A stretch of DNA of 64,000 nucleotides from Erysipelotrichaceae bacterium (GTDB lineage Bacteria > Bacillota_I > Bacilli_A > Erysipelotrichales > Erysipelotrichaceae), in assembly GCA_022772735.1 (NCBI GenBank), contig JALEZD010000003.1, positions 20,893 through 84,892 of the forward strand, in the 5' to 3' direction. Below, piece by piece: positions 25,806 to 34,340 of this stretch (position 1 is its first letter; every line of letters begins with the position of its first letter). Position numbers and translations under genes: made by a program. The notes beneath the pieces are model-generated. The model ran no database searches. It was not told the DNA's origin and saw only the letters and a list, made by a program, of their open reading frames with translations.

Positions 25806-25834
25806 TTGTCTTTTCATTGGTTATGTAGGATAAT
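25806..25834 (+). promoter_or_regulatory. promoter of the surface gene at 25860
   Basis: TTGTCT (25806-25811), a 17-base spacer and GATAAT (25829-25834). Confidence 0.45.
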
Positions 25835-25859
25835 ATTTAAGATAAAGTGGGGAGATATT

Positions 25860-27371
25860 ATGAAAAAAAGTATTTTTAAATTTGCATTGGCACTTATTTT
25901 TTCTTTATCAATTTTAAATGTCAATGTATTTGCAGAACAACCTGTTGGTACAGATGCTACAAGTAATACAGGAACTGAAGCAGGTAGTACAGAAAATGCA
26001 GATGCTAGTGCATCATCAACAAGTGGAACAGCACAGCCTGCAGATACAACTGCTCAACCTACAGATACTACAGCACAACCAGCAGATGCAACAGCATCTC
26101 AACCAGCAACGCAACCTAGTGCTGAAAGTGTTTTGAATCTGAGAAATGGTGTAAATGCTGCAAGTGTATACAAAGCTGAGACAACACTAGATGGGGATAT
26201 GTTTATCAGCAAAGATGGAACAAATTATGATACAACAACACAACAACCAATAGTTGTTGAGGAACCTATAAATACTATAAAAGTTGGCTCATTTTTAGAT
26301 GTTTCAAAAATAAGAGATCAAGTTGTTCAAGTTGCAGCTGATATTTTAGGATCATTTAATAACCCAGCATTGTATAGTCAAATAAGTCTTACTGATACAG
26401 TATCAACTTTCCAAGTGGTAATCACATTAGATTCAGGCTTAGATGCAGGTGCAGCATTACCTGTGTTAAAAAAATACAATGATGCAACCGGACAACCTGA
26501 AGCATACAATGGTATTTGGAGTATAAATAGTGCAAGAGAAGGTGAAACCTCTTTTGTAATAAATTTTTCAATAGATGGAAGTAACTTTACTACATATGAA
26601 GCATTAAGAAATGCAATTGTTGCAGAACCAAACCTATTCTTAGAACTTGAAAATGTTAAAATAAAGGATAATGTCCTTCATGAAACAAATTATTCTGTTA
26701 AGGGTGATTTAAGTGGTTCATTTAGTTCAAAAGCATCTGCTATGGGTGTTTCAAGAGATATTCAACTAACTTGGAATCTTGCACAAAAAGCAGGTGGAGC
26801 AGACTCTGTTGTAACAAACGGTGTAGGTGCAACTTTGAAATTTGTGAGACAATTAAGAACTGTTAAATATAGTTTTGAAAAAGCTGACGGCACAACACTT
26901 AATCTTCCTGCAGAACTTATTGCAAGATTGCCACAAGATGCAAGAATTCCAACTAAAACTTTAGTTGATACAAGTGCAATTAATGTTAGTAACTATGAAG
27001 ATGTTGCAAATAATGGAACTTGGTCATTTGTAGGTTGGGATAAAGCGAATGCGACTGTTGAGGCTGATGATATTACATTTGTTGGGAAATGGAAATTTAC
27101 ATTAAAAACTCCTAGTAACCCTTCAACTCCAACACCTTCAACTCCTACAACTGTGAAAACAACAACTGTTCAACCAAAAGCTAAATGGACATGTGCAGAT
27201 GAAGGAAAAGTATGGAATGAATCAAAACAAATGTGTGTAGTTGCAACAACTGTTAAATCAAACGCATATAAAGTTCCAAATACATCAAGTTTAGGAAGTT
27301 TATTTGGTAATTACATATTAAGTATGTTGTCTATTGCTGGCTTAATAGTTATTAAAAAAATAAAGAAATAA
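25860..27371 (+). CDS. SHIRT-domain surface protein with VPNTS anchor
   Basis: The signal peptide (MKKSIFKFALALIFSLSILN) is followed by an Ala/Gln/Pro/Thr-rich low-complexity stalk (residues about 22-95) holding three 7-residue repeats. One copy of the family N-module follows (residues about 104-330: LDGDMFISKDG, SKIRDQVVQVAADIL, YNGIWSI, LFLELENVKIKD). A SHIRT-like domain is at residues 335-412 and ends WSFVGWDKANATVEADDI. A Pro/Thr spacer, CADEGKVWNESKQMC, VPNTS and KKIKK complete the tail. The ATG at 25860 follows GGGGAGATATT. An earlier frame start at 25806 overlaps the promoter and is rejected. Confidence 0.85.
   Translation: MKKSIFKFALALIFSLSILNVNVFAEQPVGTDATSNTGTEAGSTENADASASSTSGTAQPADTTAQPTDTTAQPADATASQPATQPSAESVLNLRNGVNAASVYKAETTLDGDMFISKDGTNYDTTTQQPIVVEEPINTIKVGSFLDVSKIRDQVVQVAADILGSFNNPALYSQISLTDTVSTFQVVITLDSGLDAGAALPVLKKYNDATGQPEAYNGIWSINSAREGETSFVINFSIDGSNFTTYEALRNAIVAEPNLFLELENVKIKDNVLHETNYSVKGDLSGSFSSKASAMGVSRDIQLTWNLAQKAGGADSVVTNGVGATLKFVRQLRTVKYSFEKADGTTLNLPAELIARLPQDARIPTKTLVDTSAINVSNYEDVANNGTWSFVGWDKANATVEADDITFVGKWKFTLKTPSNPSTPTPSTPTTVKTTTVQPKAKWTCADEGKVWNESKQMCVVATTVKSNAYKVPNTSSLGSLFGNYILSMLSIAGLIVIKKIKK
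26031..26093 (+). repeat. three 21-bp tandem repeats coding for heptads
   Basis: Three in-frame copies (26031-26051, 26052-26072, 26073-26093) encode AQPADTT, AQPTDTT and AQPADAT in the stalk of the surface protein. Such in-frame repeats can change length by slippage. Confidence 0.8.
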
Positions 27372-27376
27372 TGATT

Positions 27377-27413
27377 AAATCCTTCATCTTTATATAAGAA
27401 GAAGGATTTTTTA
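27377..27413 (+). terminator. terminator after the surface gene at 25860
   Basis: A 9-bp stem AAATCCTTC/GAAGGATTT followed by a T run. Confidence 0.85.
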
Positions 27414-27477
27414 ATTTAAATTTTTGGATTTAGTAAAAGAGTAAATCTTAAAAAACTTTAAGAAAAGCCACTTTAAG

Positions 27478-27506
27478 TTGAATTGTATATAGTATGATGA
27501 GATAAT
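27478..27506 (+). promoter_or_regulatory. promoter of the surface gene at 27536
   Basis: TTGAAT (27478-27483), a 17-base spacer and GATAAT (27501-27506). Confidence 0.5.
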
Positions 27507-27535
27507 AACCCCTGAGTAATGGAGGATATAATACA

Positions 27536-28909
27536 ATGTTTAAAAGTACAAAAATAATTCTTTCTTTTTGTTTAATTTTTACACTTTTTACTATAAACGC
27601 ATTTGCAGAAACAAAGAATTTAGAAGGGGATTTATATTTAAGTAAAGATAATGTTAGTTTTGATTCAACAAATGATGAACCATTTAAGATGAAAGAACCT
27701 GAAAAAGAATTGTATTTGGGAGCATCTTTAAATACTTCAAAAATAAATGAACAACTAAAAGAAGTTGCCGCAAAAGAACTTGGAGAATTTAATAAAGAGG
27801 AGTTGTATCAATTTATTAATTTTTTAGATATAGCTACTGAATTTACTGCAGAATTCACATTTGATGGTGTGTTTAATATTGATAAAGTGAATGAAAGTAA
27901 TGTTGAACTTAGGAGCTATGTAAAAAATGGAGATTCATTAAATGCCAGTACATATGATGGAATGTGGAAAATAGCTCGTGTTGAACCTAATTTGGACAAT
28001 AAAAAGATTAAAGTCAATTTTCAGTTAAAGTCAAACTACCCTATTGGGGATTACCCTAGTTTTGCATTATTAAAAATTGCATTAGAAAAAGAAAAAGATT
28101 TATTTTTAACAATAAAAGGGATTGAAGTAGAGGATTGGGCAAAACATAATACAAACTATAAAATTAGTGGAACAGTAAATGGAAGTTTTCTTGCTGTTGC
28201 TAATTATCCGAACACTCAAGACCCACAAAATCCAATAACAAAAAAACTTGAATTTAATTGGACTGGAGTACAAGAAACTGAAGGAGCAGACTCAGTTTCA
28301 CCAAATGAAATTGCAACAACATTAAAATATGAAAGAATTCTTAGAAAGGTTTCATACAAATTTACTACAGATAGTCAAATAGCATTGCCTGATGCAATAA
28401 AAAATAGATTACCTCAAGTAAGTGAACATCCAACAAGAGAAGTTGTCACTCCACAAAATGTTGATTTATCAGATTACACTGATAATGTTAATAGAGGCGT
28501 ATGGAAGTTTGAAAGTTGGAATCAAAATGCATTTTCAATTATAGATACAGATGTGGAGTTTGTCGGAAAATGGAAGTTTGAAGCAAATCCAGTAACACCT
28601 CCACCAGTAGTAACACCAATACCATCAACTCCTACACCAACTCCATCAGTAAATAATGCAAAAACTTCAACTGTTACAAATGTAAAACCTGCAAGTACAT
28701 CAAAACCAAAATTAACTTGCGAAGATGAAGGTAAAGTATGGAATGAAACAAAACAAATGTGTGTTGCTAAAGAAGTTTTAGTAAGTAAATACGCTCATAA
28801 AGTTCCTAATACAGGAAGCAAATCAAATATATTAATGAGCATAGTAACAATACTTATTTCTGTGTCTGGATTGTTTATTTTAAAAACAAAATTTAAAAAT
28901 AAAAATTAA
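27536..28909 (+). CDS. SHIRT-domain surface protein with VPNTG anchor
   Basis: The shortest family member (457 residues): a signal peptide to about residue 24 and one N-module (residues about 26-265: LEGDLYLSKDN, SKINEQLKEVAAKEL, YDGMWKI, GSFLAVAN). A SHIRT-like domain follows (about 270-347, ending WKFESWNQNAFSIIDTD then VEFVGKWKF). Then a Pro/Thr spacer, CEDEGKVWNETKQMC, VPNTG and a hydrophobic end. It has no low-complexity stalk. Its ribosome site is GGAGG (27521-27525), unlike the GGGG sites of the other five members, so it may escape any control acting on those. Confidence 0.85.
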   Translation: MFKSTKIILSFCLIFTLFTINAFAETKNLEGDLYLSKDNVSFDSTNDEPFKMKEPEKELYLGASLNTSKINEQLKEVAAKELGEFNKEELYQFINFLDIATEFTAEFTFDGVFNIDKVNESNVELRSYVKNGDSLNASTYDGMWKIARVEPNLDNKKIKVNFQLKSNYPIGDYPSFALLKIALEKEKDLFLTIKGIEVEDWAKHNTNYKISGTVNGSFLAVANYPNTQDPQNPITKKLEFNWTGVQETEGADSVSPNEIATTLKYERILRKVSYKFTTDSQIALPDAIKNRLPQVSEHPTREVVTPQNVDLSDYTDNVNRGVWKFESWNQNAFSIIDTDVEFVGKWKFEANPVTPPPVVTPIPSTPTPTPSVNNAKTSTVTNVKPASTSKPKLTCEDEGKVWNETKQMCVAKEVLVSKYAHKVPNTGSKSNILMSIVTILISVSGLFILKTKFKNKN

Positions 28910-28943
28910 TTGTGATTATAAAAAATAGTCACAATTTTTTTTT
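28908..28943 (+). terminator. terminator after the surface gene at 27536
   Basis: AATTGTGA/TCACAATT followed by eight T; it starts within the stop codon. Confidence 0.85.
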
Positions 28944-29016
28944 GAGCAAACAAGTGGAATAAAAAAATTCAATTTGATATTATTAGCTGGTTTTAATATA
29001 AACAAAAGGAGAAACT

Positions 29017-29406
29017 ATGATTAAATCAATCGGGCAAGTAATGCTATATGTAAATGATACAGAAAATGCAAAAAATTTTTGGATAAATAAAGTGGGTTTT
29101 AAACTAATTGAAGAATTAGTTAACGAATACGAAGGGGTAAAATATTTTTCTTATGTTATTGCACCTGAAGAAAAATCAGACGTTCAATTTGTGCTACATA
29201 GTAAAGAGTTTGTTTCTAAAGTAAGCCCAGAAGTTGGATTAGGAAATCCATCAATTTTAATGTCTAGCTTAGATATCGAAAATACATACAACATGTTTAT
29301 TAAAAATGGAGTAAAAGCTAATCCAATCGTAAATGTGTTTGAAGGAAAAGTATTTAATTTCTGTGATGAAGAAGAAAATTATTATGCAATAAGAGAGGTA
29401 AAATAA
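29017..29406 (+). CDS. VOC-family (glyoxalase-like) protein
   Basis: A 129-residue protein of the vicinal oxygen chelate fold with the paired beta-alpha-beta-beta-beta layout. VMLYVNDTENAKNFWINKVGF opens the first module, and YNMFIKNGV with VFNFCDEEENYYAIREV closes the second. This subfamily resembles glyoxalase/bleomycin-resistance/dioxygenase relatives, and the substrate is unknown. AAAAGGAG precedes the ATG. It is one base apart from another VOC gene, and both interrupt the run of surface genes. Confidence 0.85.
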   Translation: MIKSIGQVMLYVNDTENAKNFWINKVGFKLIEELVNEYEGVKYFSYVIAPEEKSDVQFVLHSKEFVSKVSPEVGLGNPSILMSSLDIENTYNMFIKNGVKANPIVNVFEGKVFNFCDEEENYYAIREVK

Positions 29407-29407
29407 A

Positions 29408-29818
29408 ATGATTAAAGAGATAGGAGTTTATTTTGTTACTAACGGTAACGGATTAGAAGCAGTAGAATTTTATAAAGAAAAATTAAATGCAGAAGTTAAA
29501 TCGCTTACTCTTTTTGGAGATTTTATGCCAGAATGCCCAGATGAATATAAAAAATTAGTTATGAATGCTCAACTTTATGTTGATGGTATAAGAATTCAAT
29601 TATCTGATGAAAATCCTGAATTTGAATATAAAGGTGGAACAAATATGGCTGCCACAATAATCGCAAAAGATGTTGAAACAGCTAAAAAATATTATCAAAA
29701 TTTAACAGAAGATTGCCAAAAAATATTCATGGAATTACAAGAAGTTCCATGGTCACCTGCATATGCTGGATTTGTAGATAAATTCGGAATGATGTGGCAA
29801 ATTAATGTTGAAATCTAA
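29408..29818 (+). CDS. PhnB-like VOC-family protein
   Basis: A 136-residue VOC-fold protein closer to PhnB/YjdN: FVTNGNGLEAVEFYKEKLNAEV near the start, AQLYVDGIRIQLSD in the middle, and WSPAYAGFVDKFGMMWQINV at the end. The role of these proteins is not known, and no metal-ligand set could be fixed with confidence. It begins one base after the preceding VOC gene, so the two form a small operon. Confidence 0.85.
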   Translation: MIKEIGVYFVTNGNGLEAVEFYKEKLNAEVKSLTLFGDFMPECPDEYKKLVMNAQLYVDGIRIQLSDENPEFEYKGGTNMAATIIAKDVETAKKYYQNLTEDCQKIFMELQEVPWSPAYAGFVDKFGMMWQINVEI

Positions 29819-29854
29819 AAATCAAATCTTAAGAATTAATGTAATAAGAATATT

Positions 29855-29886
29855 TTTATTGCAATTGCAATAAATACGTATATAAT
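29855..29886 (+). promoter_or_regulatory. promoter with 20-bp palindrome before the surface gene at 29910
   Basis: TTTATTGCAATTGCAATAAA (29855-29874) is a perfect palindrome. It covers the likely -35 box (TTGCAA at 29859), while the -10 is TATAAT at 29881-29886. A protein bound there would block the promoter, so it is probably an operator. Confidence 0.6.
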
Positions 29887-29909
29887 TTTTAAAAGCGGGG
29901 AGAGGTAAA

Positions 29910-31736
29910 ATGAAAAAAACTATTAAAACGTGTATGGCGTTATTTTGTTCTGTTTTAATTGTTGTAAGTTCTTCAATGACAAATGTTTTTGCAGAAGGCA
30001 CAACTGAAGATTTACAACCAGTTGAAACAACTAATGAAACAGCTGAAAAAGTAAATGAAACTACAAATGTTGAAACACAAACATTACCAGAAAATACAGA
30101 AGAAACTCAACCAACTGAAACAGTTGTTGAGCAACCAAGTGAAAATACAACATCAGAAAATACACCTTCTGAAAATATAGAACAACCAATAGAAGTTGAG
30201 AATAAAGAAGAAACATCTGAGGAAGCAACTACAACAAGTGCAGAAGTAAATAAAGAAGAAGTGTCTACTAATGTTGCACCAGCAGCACTTCAAGCTACAC
30301 CAGTCACAACAACTGGCTCAACAGGCTTTAGAAGTAGTGGAATAACTGCACCAGTTACAACTGCAAGTGCACCAGCAGGTTATACAACATTAACTATGAA
30401 AATTAATGATAATACTGCAGAAGCTACAAAAAGCTATCAAAGTGAAAATGATGTGATTGGCATGCCTGATGGATGGGGAGACTCAAACTGGCATATTAGA
30501 ACATATAGAAAAATATTTTTAGGTTGGACACCTGTTGAAAATTATACTGGTGCCCCAGAAGAAACAATATATAGCTATGGTGAAACAGTAAAAACTCTTG
30601 TTGAAAATGGTGATGCAAATAAGCCATTATATCCAGTATATGCAAGCATGTTTGATGCACTTGCATTAGAATCAGAGTTAACTGGAATGATTGAAATTAA
30701 TAAATCAATGACAGCTGAAGAAACTTTACCAAATTCAGAAGTTAAAGAGAGTTTAGGATTTGAATCAGGAACTCCTGCAAAAACTGCAACGGTTTATTTC
30801 AATCCTTCAACAAATGCTTATGAAGTTTCTTTAGATACACACTTTAGATTCAGTAATAATAAAGTTGCAGCTATTGTTGCAGCAAATCCTGTTGGATTAT
30901 TAAAAACAGCAGAGGGAATTACTGATTTTGGTGGTCAAAATCCAACAGCGTATAGTTATGTTGATTTACATGTAAAATTAGATCCAAGAGTAGATGTAGC
31001 AACTGCATTCAATAATGTAACATTTACAAGTGGATTGTTTATGGCACGTGCTGTTTTAGATGAGAACTATAATGTTGTTAAAACAATCGATACTTTACCA
31101 TTAAGTGGAGAAAAGAGTGCAACATTCAGCTTTGACAATCCAAATAAATTTAAAACATTTATTATTAGAACTACTTTAAGAAACTATGGACAAGATGGTG
31201 GTTCTAACCAAGCATATAGAACAAATAACTTATCTTCTGACTTTATTTTTGGAGATATGATATTGTCAAGCGGTGATAAAACTAATGTCACTATAAATAA
31301 ACCAGTTGCAGAAGCAATCAAAGATACAGGAGATGAATTGGTTTTTGATGGACATATTGATGGAAAAGCTGCAATAAATACTGCTATACTTCCTTTTCCA
31401 TTAAATTTATTTGCACCAAGAAGTATGAGTATAGATAGAGTTGATTCATCTAATACAGTTAACATTAAATTTGTAACTGATAATAGAGTAAAACCTGTAA
31501 CTCCAGAAGTAAAACCAACTACTCCAACAACACCAACTGTTACAAAGGTTGAGCCAAAACTAACATGTGCTGATGAAGGAAAAGTATGGAATGAATCAAA
31601 ACAAGCATGTGTGATTGAGGGTGCTTTAAAAGTACATGTAGTTCCAAATACTGCAACAAATATTAGCTCATTGAGTTATTATGTTATAAGCTTGATTTCT
31701 GTTTTGGGAATTGCAGTTTTAAAAATAAAAAAATAA
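29910..31736 (+). CDS. large stalked surface protein with VPNTA anchor
   Basis: A signal peptide to about residue 29 is followed by a Glu/Thr/Asn-rich stalk (residues about 30-125). A region at about 145-250 ends in a Listeria-Bacteroides-like repeat pattern (FLGWTPVENY to LYPVYASMF). A beta-rich body (residues 255-500, with NPNKFKTFIIRTTLRN) is shared with the gene at 31863. A Pro/Thr spacer, CADEGKVWNESKQAC and VVPNTA lead to a hydrophobic end with KIKK. It lacks a SHIRT-like domain. The ribosome site is GGGGAGAGG. Its last 190 bases before the end are almost identical to those of the next surface gene. Confidence 0.83.
   Translation: MKKTIKTCMALFCSVLIVVSSSMTNVFAEGTTEDLQPVETTNETAEKVNETTNVETQTLPENTEETQPTETVVEQPSENTTSENTPSENIEQPIEVENKEETSEEATTTSAEVNKEEVSTNVAPAALQATPVTTTGSTGFRSSGITAPVTTASAPAGYTTLTMKINDNTAEATKSYQSENDVIGMPDGWGDSNWHIRTYRKIFLGWTPVENYTGAPEETIYSYGETVKTLVENGDANKPLYPVYASMFDALALESELTGMIEINKSMTAEETLPNSEVKESLGFESGTPAKTATVYFNPSTNAYEVSLDTHFRFSNNKVAAIVAANPVGLLKTAEGITDFGGQNPTAYSYVDLHVKLDPRVDVATAFNNVTFTSGLFMARAVLDENYNVVKTIDTLPLSGEKSATFSFDNPNKFKTFIIRTTLRNYGQDGGSNQAYRTNNLSSDFIFGDMILSSGDKTNVTINKPVAEAIKDTGDELVFDGHIDGKAAINTAILPFPLNLFAPRSMSIDRVDSSNTVNIKFVTDNRVKPVTPEVKPTTPTTPTVTKVEPKLTCADEGKVWNESKQACVIEGALKVHVVPNTATNISSLSYYVISLISVLGIAVLKIKK
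31524..31713 (+). repeat. 190-bp near-identical repeat, copy 1 (surface-protein tail)
   Basis: Matches 33912-34101 with two mismatches by my reading. It encodes the Pro/Thr spacer end, the Cys motif, VPNTA and most of the hydrophobic segment. Confidence 0.85.
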
Positions 31737-31746
31737 TTTATTAATT

Positions 31747-31780
31747 AGAGTGTTTATCCAATTGTGATAGACACTTTTTT
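31747..31780 (+). terminator. terminator after the surface gene at 29910
   Basis: AGTGTTTAT/ATAGACACT with a 9-base loop, followed by TTTTTT. Confidence 0.8.
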
Positions 31781-31810
31781 AATAAAAGTTTGAAAACCAA
31801 AATAAAATTA

Positions 31811-31838
31811 TTGAAATATTGTCATAAAATTATATAAT
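31811..31838 (+). promoter_or_regulatory. promoter of the surface gene at 31863
   Basis: TTGAAA (31811-31816), a 16-base spacer and TATAAT (31833-31838). The transcript would start near 31845, only a few bases before the GGGGG ribosome site. Confidence 0.6.
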
Positions 31839-31862
31839 CAAGTAGGACGGGGGAATGTGCAT

Positions 31863-34130
31863 ATGTCAAAAACAAAGAAACTTTTACTTTTTGTTTTTAG
31901 TATAATATTTTTGATTTCTGGAATACCTTTAACAGAAATATTAGCTGAAAACACAGAAGAGGCTGTTTTAAGTGGTGAAAATACATCGACAGAAACAATC
32001 TCAGAATCTAATGAAAATACAGAAACATCAAATGAAGAACAACCAATAGAAATAACCAACAATAATGAAACACCTCAAACTAATACAGAGGCAGAATCTA
32101 GTGAAAATAAAGCTGGTGAATCTGTATCAGATTCAGGTTTAACTGTGGAAGAATCTGCTAAAGAACAACCAGCAGAATCAATAAATTCTAATATATCAGA
32201 ATCAACTAATACACCAATAGAAACAAATGAAAATACTTCAGAATCTGTAGGTGTAACTAGCTTTAGAGCAGCTAATACTGCAAGTTTGGCACCAGCATCA
32301 ACATTGACAGTAAAAATGAGTGGTCAATATTCTGGAACATCTGGTGATGTACATAGTTTTAATAAAAGTGAAATTAGAACTTTTACGAGCATGGATAGTG
32401 AACTTGGTCGTGGAGATGAACATGAGGGTTTATTTAACCACTTAAGAACAAATTTTGTCGGATGGACAGATATGCCTTTAAAAGCTGATGGAGATGTTCA
32501 AGATGGAGCAAGACTTTATTTACCAAAAGATAAATTATCAACTGCGTTTCCAAATGGTTTAACAGGAAATGATGAGCTATATGCTGTATATGTAAATTTA
32601 AATTTAAATGTATCTTCAAGTAACATTTGGGGTATTTTAAGTATGCTTAATGGTAAGGTAGAAGATGTAGTTGGGTTAAAAGATTTAATTAACTCTGATA
32701 AGAATGTAGAAATAAATGGTAGTGTTGATGAAGAGAGTGCTTTGCCATTTACAGAAGTTAGTAAAGTAGAAACAGGTACGGAAAAGATTTTAGATGAAAC
32801 TGGTAAAGATGTTGATGTTGAGTCAACTACAATCTTAGACTTCTATAAAACAGCAAAAGATACAGATGTTCATGAAGTTGTTTTAAAATCATCTTTTGAA
32901 ATGAATGAGAGAACTGCACTTCTTGTATATGCTAATCCGGGATTTGGATATGAATGGAAAGGTGTATTGACAGAAAACTATAAAACAGTAGAAATGATGA
33001 CTGATAAAGTAGGAAAAGATGCAGGATACACACATATTGATTTAACAATAACAATTGATGATAGAGTAAATATTCCAGATAATTTTTATTTAGGTTTTAA
33101 AAATTATTCGTATAGACCTTTATATGTAAGAGATGACAATGGATATTTAGATATTTTAAATCCAAATGATGGAAGCAATCTAGGTGCAACAAAGGATTCT
33201 TTTAACTCACTTATAAGTAATACATCACCTGATGTGTTTTTTGCGGTAAGCAATCCAAATAAGAGCAATAAATTTGTTATTAGAACTATACTAAGAGATG
33301 GTGTAGAAAGAATAAATTCTATTGATGCAGATAGTACAGAGTCTGCTGCAGAAAAGGTTATTACAAGTACAGAACTAGTTCTTTACACAAAAGAAGAACT
33401 TAAAACAATGATTCCTAATTTATCTGAAGAAGAGTTAAATAAAAAAATATTTACTGTTGATGATACTGTTGTAAAAGAACTTGCAAAAACAAACGGAATG
33501 GATACTCTTAAAATTTCCGGATATGTTGATGGTGTTGCAAGGTCTTCTGTAGGAGTACATAATTTACCATTTTTGGGGTCATCAAATTTATACACATTTA
33601 CACCTGTTTTAAGAACGTATTCTAATCTATTAAAACTTGGATATATTGATACATTTGATGTTAAATATGAGTTTTTATCAGACTCAGGAGTGCAATTACC
33701 TGCATCAGTAGTTAGTTTATTACCTCCAACACTTATAAATCAAAAATCAACAACTAATGTTGTACCACCTCTTTCATTCCCAAGTGTTAATGAAAATGGA
33801 GGAAGATGGGTATTTGTTGGATGGAATCTTGCAAATCAGGTAGTGGTTGATAGTGATTTAACATTTGTAGGAACATGGAAATTTATTAAAGATTCAATTC
33901 CTACTTCAATACCAACAACACCAACTGTTACAAAGGTTGAGCCAAAACTAACATGTGCTGATGAAGGAAAAGTATGGAATGAATCAAAACAAGCATGTGT
34001 GATTGAAGGTGCTTTAAAAGTACATGTAGTTCCAAATACTGCAACAAATATTAGTTCATTGAGTTATTATGTTATAAGCTTGATTTCTGTTTTGGGAATT
34101 GTAGCATTAAAACTTAAATCAAACAAATAA
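31863..34130 (+). CDS. largest surface protein, stalk plus SHIRT-like domain, VPNTA anchor
   Basis: Signal peptide to about residue 27, a Glu/Ser/Thr/Asn stalk (about 28-135), and a region with FVGWTDMPLKAD to ELYAVYVNL (Listeria-Bacteroides-like). The beta-rich body is shared with the gene at 29910 (SNPNKSNKFVIRTILRD). A SHIRT-like domain sits at residues about 597-674 and ends WVFVGWNLANQVVVDSD then LTFVGTWKF. The tail is nearly identical in DNA to the one at 31524. The ATG at 31863 is nine bases after GGGGG, while a GTG at 31857 is too close. The ribosome site is an 11-base complement of a loop of the RNA at 10743. Confidence 0.85.
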   Translation: MSKTKKLLLFVFSIIFLISGIPLTEILAENTEEAVLSGENTSTETISESNENTETSNEEQPIEITNNNETPQTNTEAESSENKAGESVSDSGLTVEESAKEQPAESINSNISESTNTPIETNENTSESVGVTSFRAANTASLAPASTLTVKMSGQYSGTSGDVHSFNKSEIRTFTSMDSELGRGDEHEGLFNHLRTNFVGWTDMPLKADGDVQDGARLYLPKDKLSTAFPNGLTGNDELYAVYVNLNLNVSSSNIWGILSMLNGKVEDVVGLKDLINSDKNVEINGSVDEESALPFTEVSKVETGTEKILDETGKDVDVESTTILDFYKTAKDTDVHEVVLKSSFEMNERTALLVYANPGFGYEWKGVLTENYKTVEMMTDKVGKDAGYTHIDLTITIDDRVNIPDNFYLGFKNYSYRPLYVRDDNGYLDILNPNDGSNLGATKDSFNSLISNTSPDVFFAVSNPNKSNKFVIRTILRDGVERINSIDADSTESAAEKVITSTELVLYTKEELKTMIPNLSEEELNKKIFTVDDTVVKELAKTNGMDTLKISGYVDGVARSSVGVHNLPFLGSSNLYTFTPVLRTYSNLLKLGYIDTFDVKYEFLSDSGVQLPASVVSLLPPTLINQKSTTNVVPPLSFPSVNENGGRWVFVGWNLANQVVVDSDLTFVGTWKFIKDSIPTSIPTTPTVTKVEPKLTCADEGKVWNESKQACVIEGALKVHVVPNTATNISSLSYYVISLISVLGIVALKLKSNK
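33912..34101 (+). repeat. 190-bp near-identical repeat, copy 2 (surface-protein tail)
   Basis: Second copy of the repeat at 31524-31713; the two differ at about two bases although the genes diverge strongly elsewhere. Confidence 0.85.
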
Positions 34131-34161
34131 AGATACAATTCAACATTAAAATTGAAAAAAT

Positions 34162-34196
34162 AAAAGTGGAAATATTAAAAATAAGTTCCACTTTTT
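34162..34196 (+). terminator. terminator after the surface gene at 31863
   Basis: AAAGTGGAA/TTCCACTTT with a 14-base loop and a T run. Confidence 0.85.
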
Positions 34197-34303
34197 GTTT
34201 GTTGAAATTAAATAGTAATTTTTAATATAAATAATTGATGAAATTAATAAAATTTTATAAAATATAAAACGCCAAAATGATAACTTATTCTATCATTTTT
34301 ATG

Positions 34304-34312
34304 TGTTATAAT
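34304..34312 (+). promoter_or_regulatory. extended -10 promoter of tdk
   Basis: TGTTATAAT, an extended -10 element, lies 28 bases before the tdk ATG. The rest of the 34197-34303 gap is plain AT-rich sequence. Confidence 0.55.
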
Positions 34313-34340
34313 TGTTTGGGAATATGTTAGGAGTAAAATT

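Noticed and set aside
13988..34340. Genomic island or prophage in the accessory region
   Set aside because: No integrase, transposase, tRNA target or flanking repeat is visible, and core genes (rarA, dtd, folD, ychF, darA) are interspersed.
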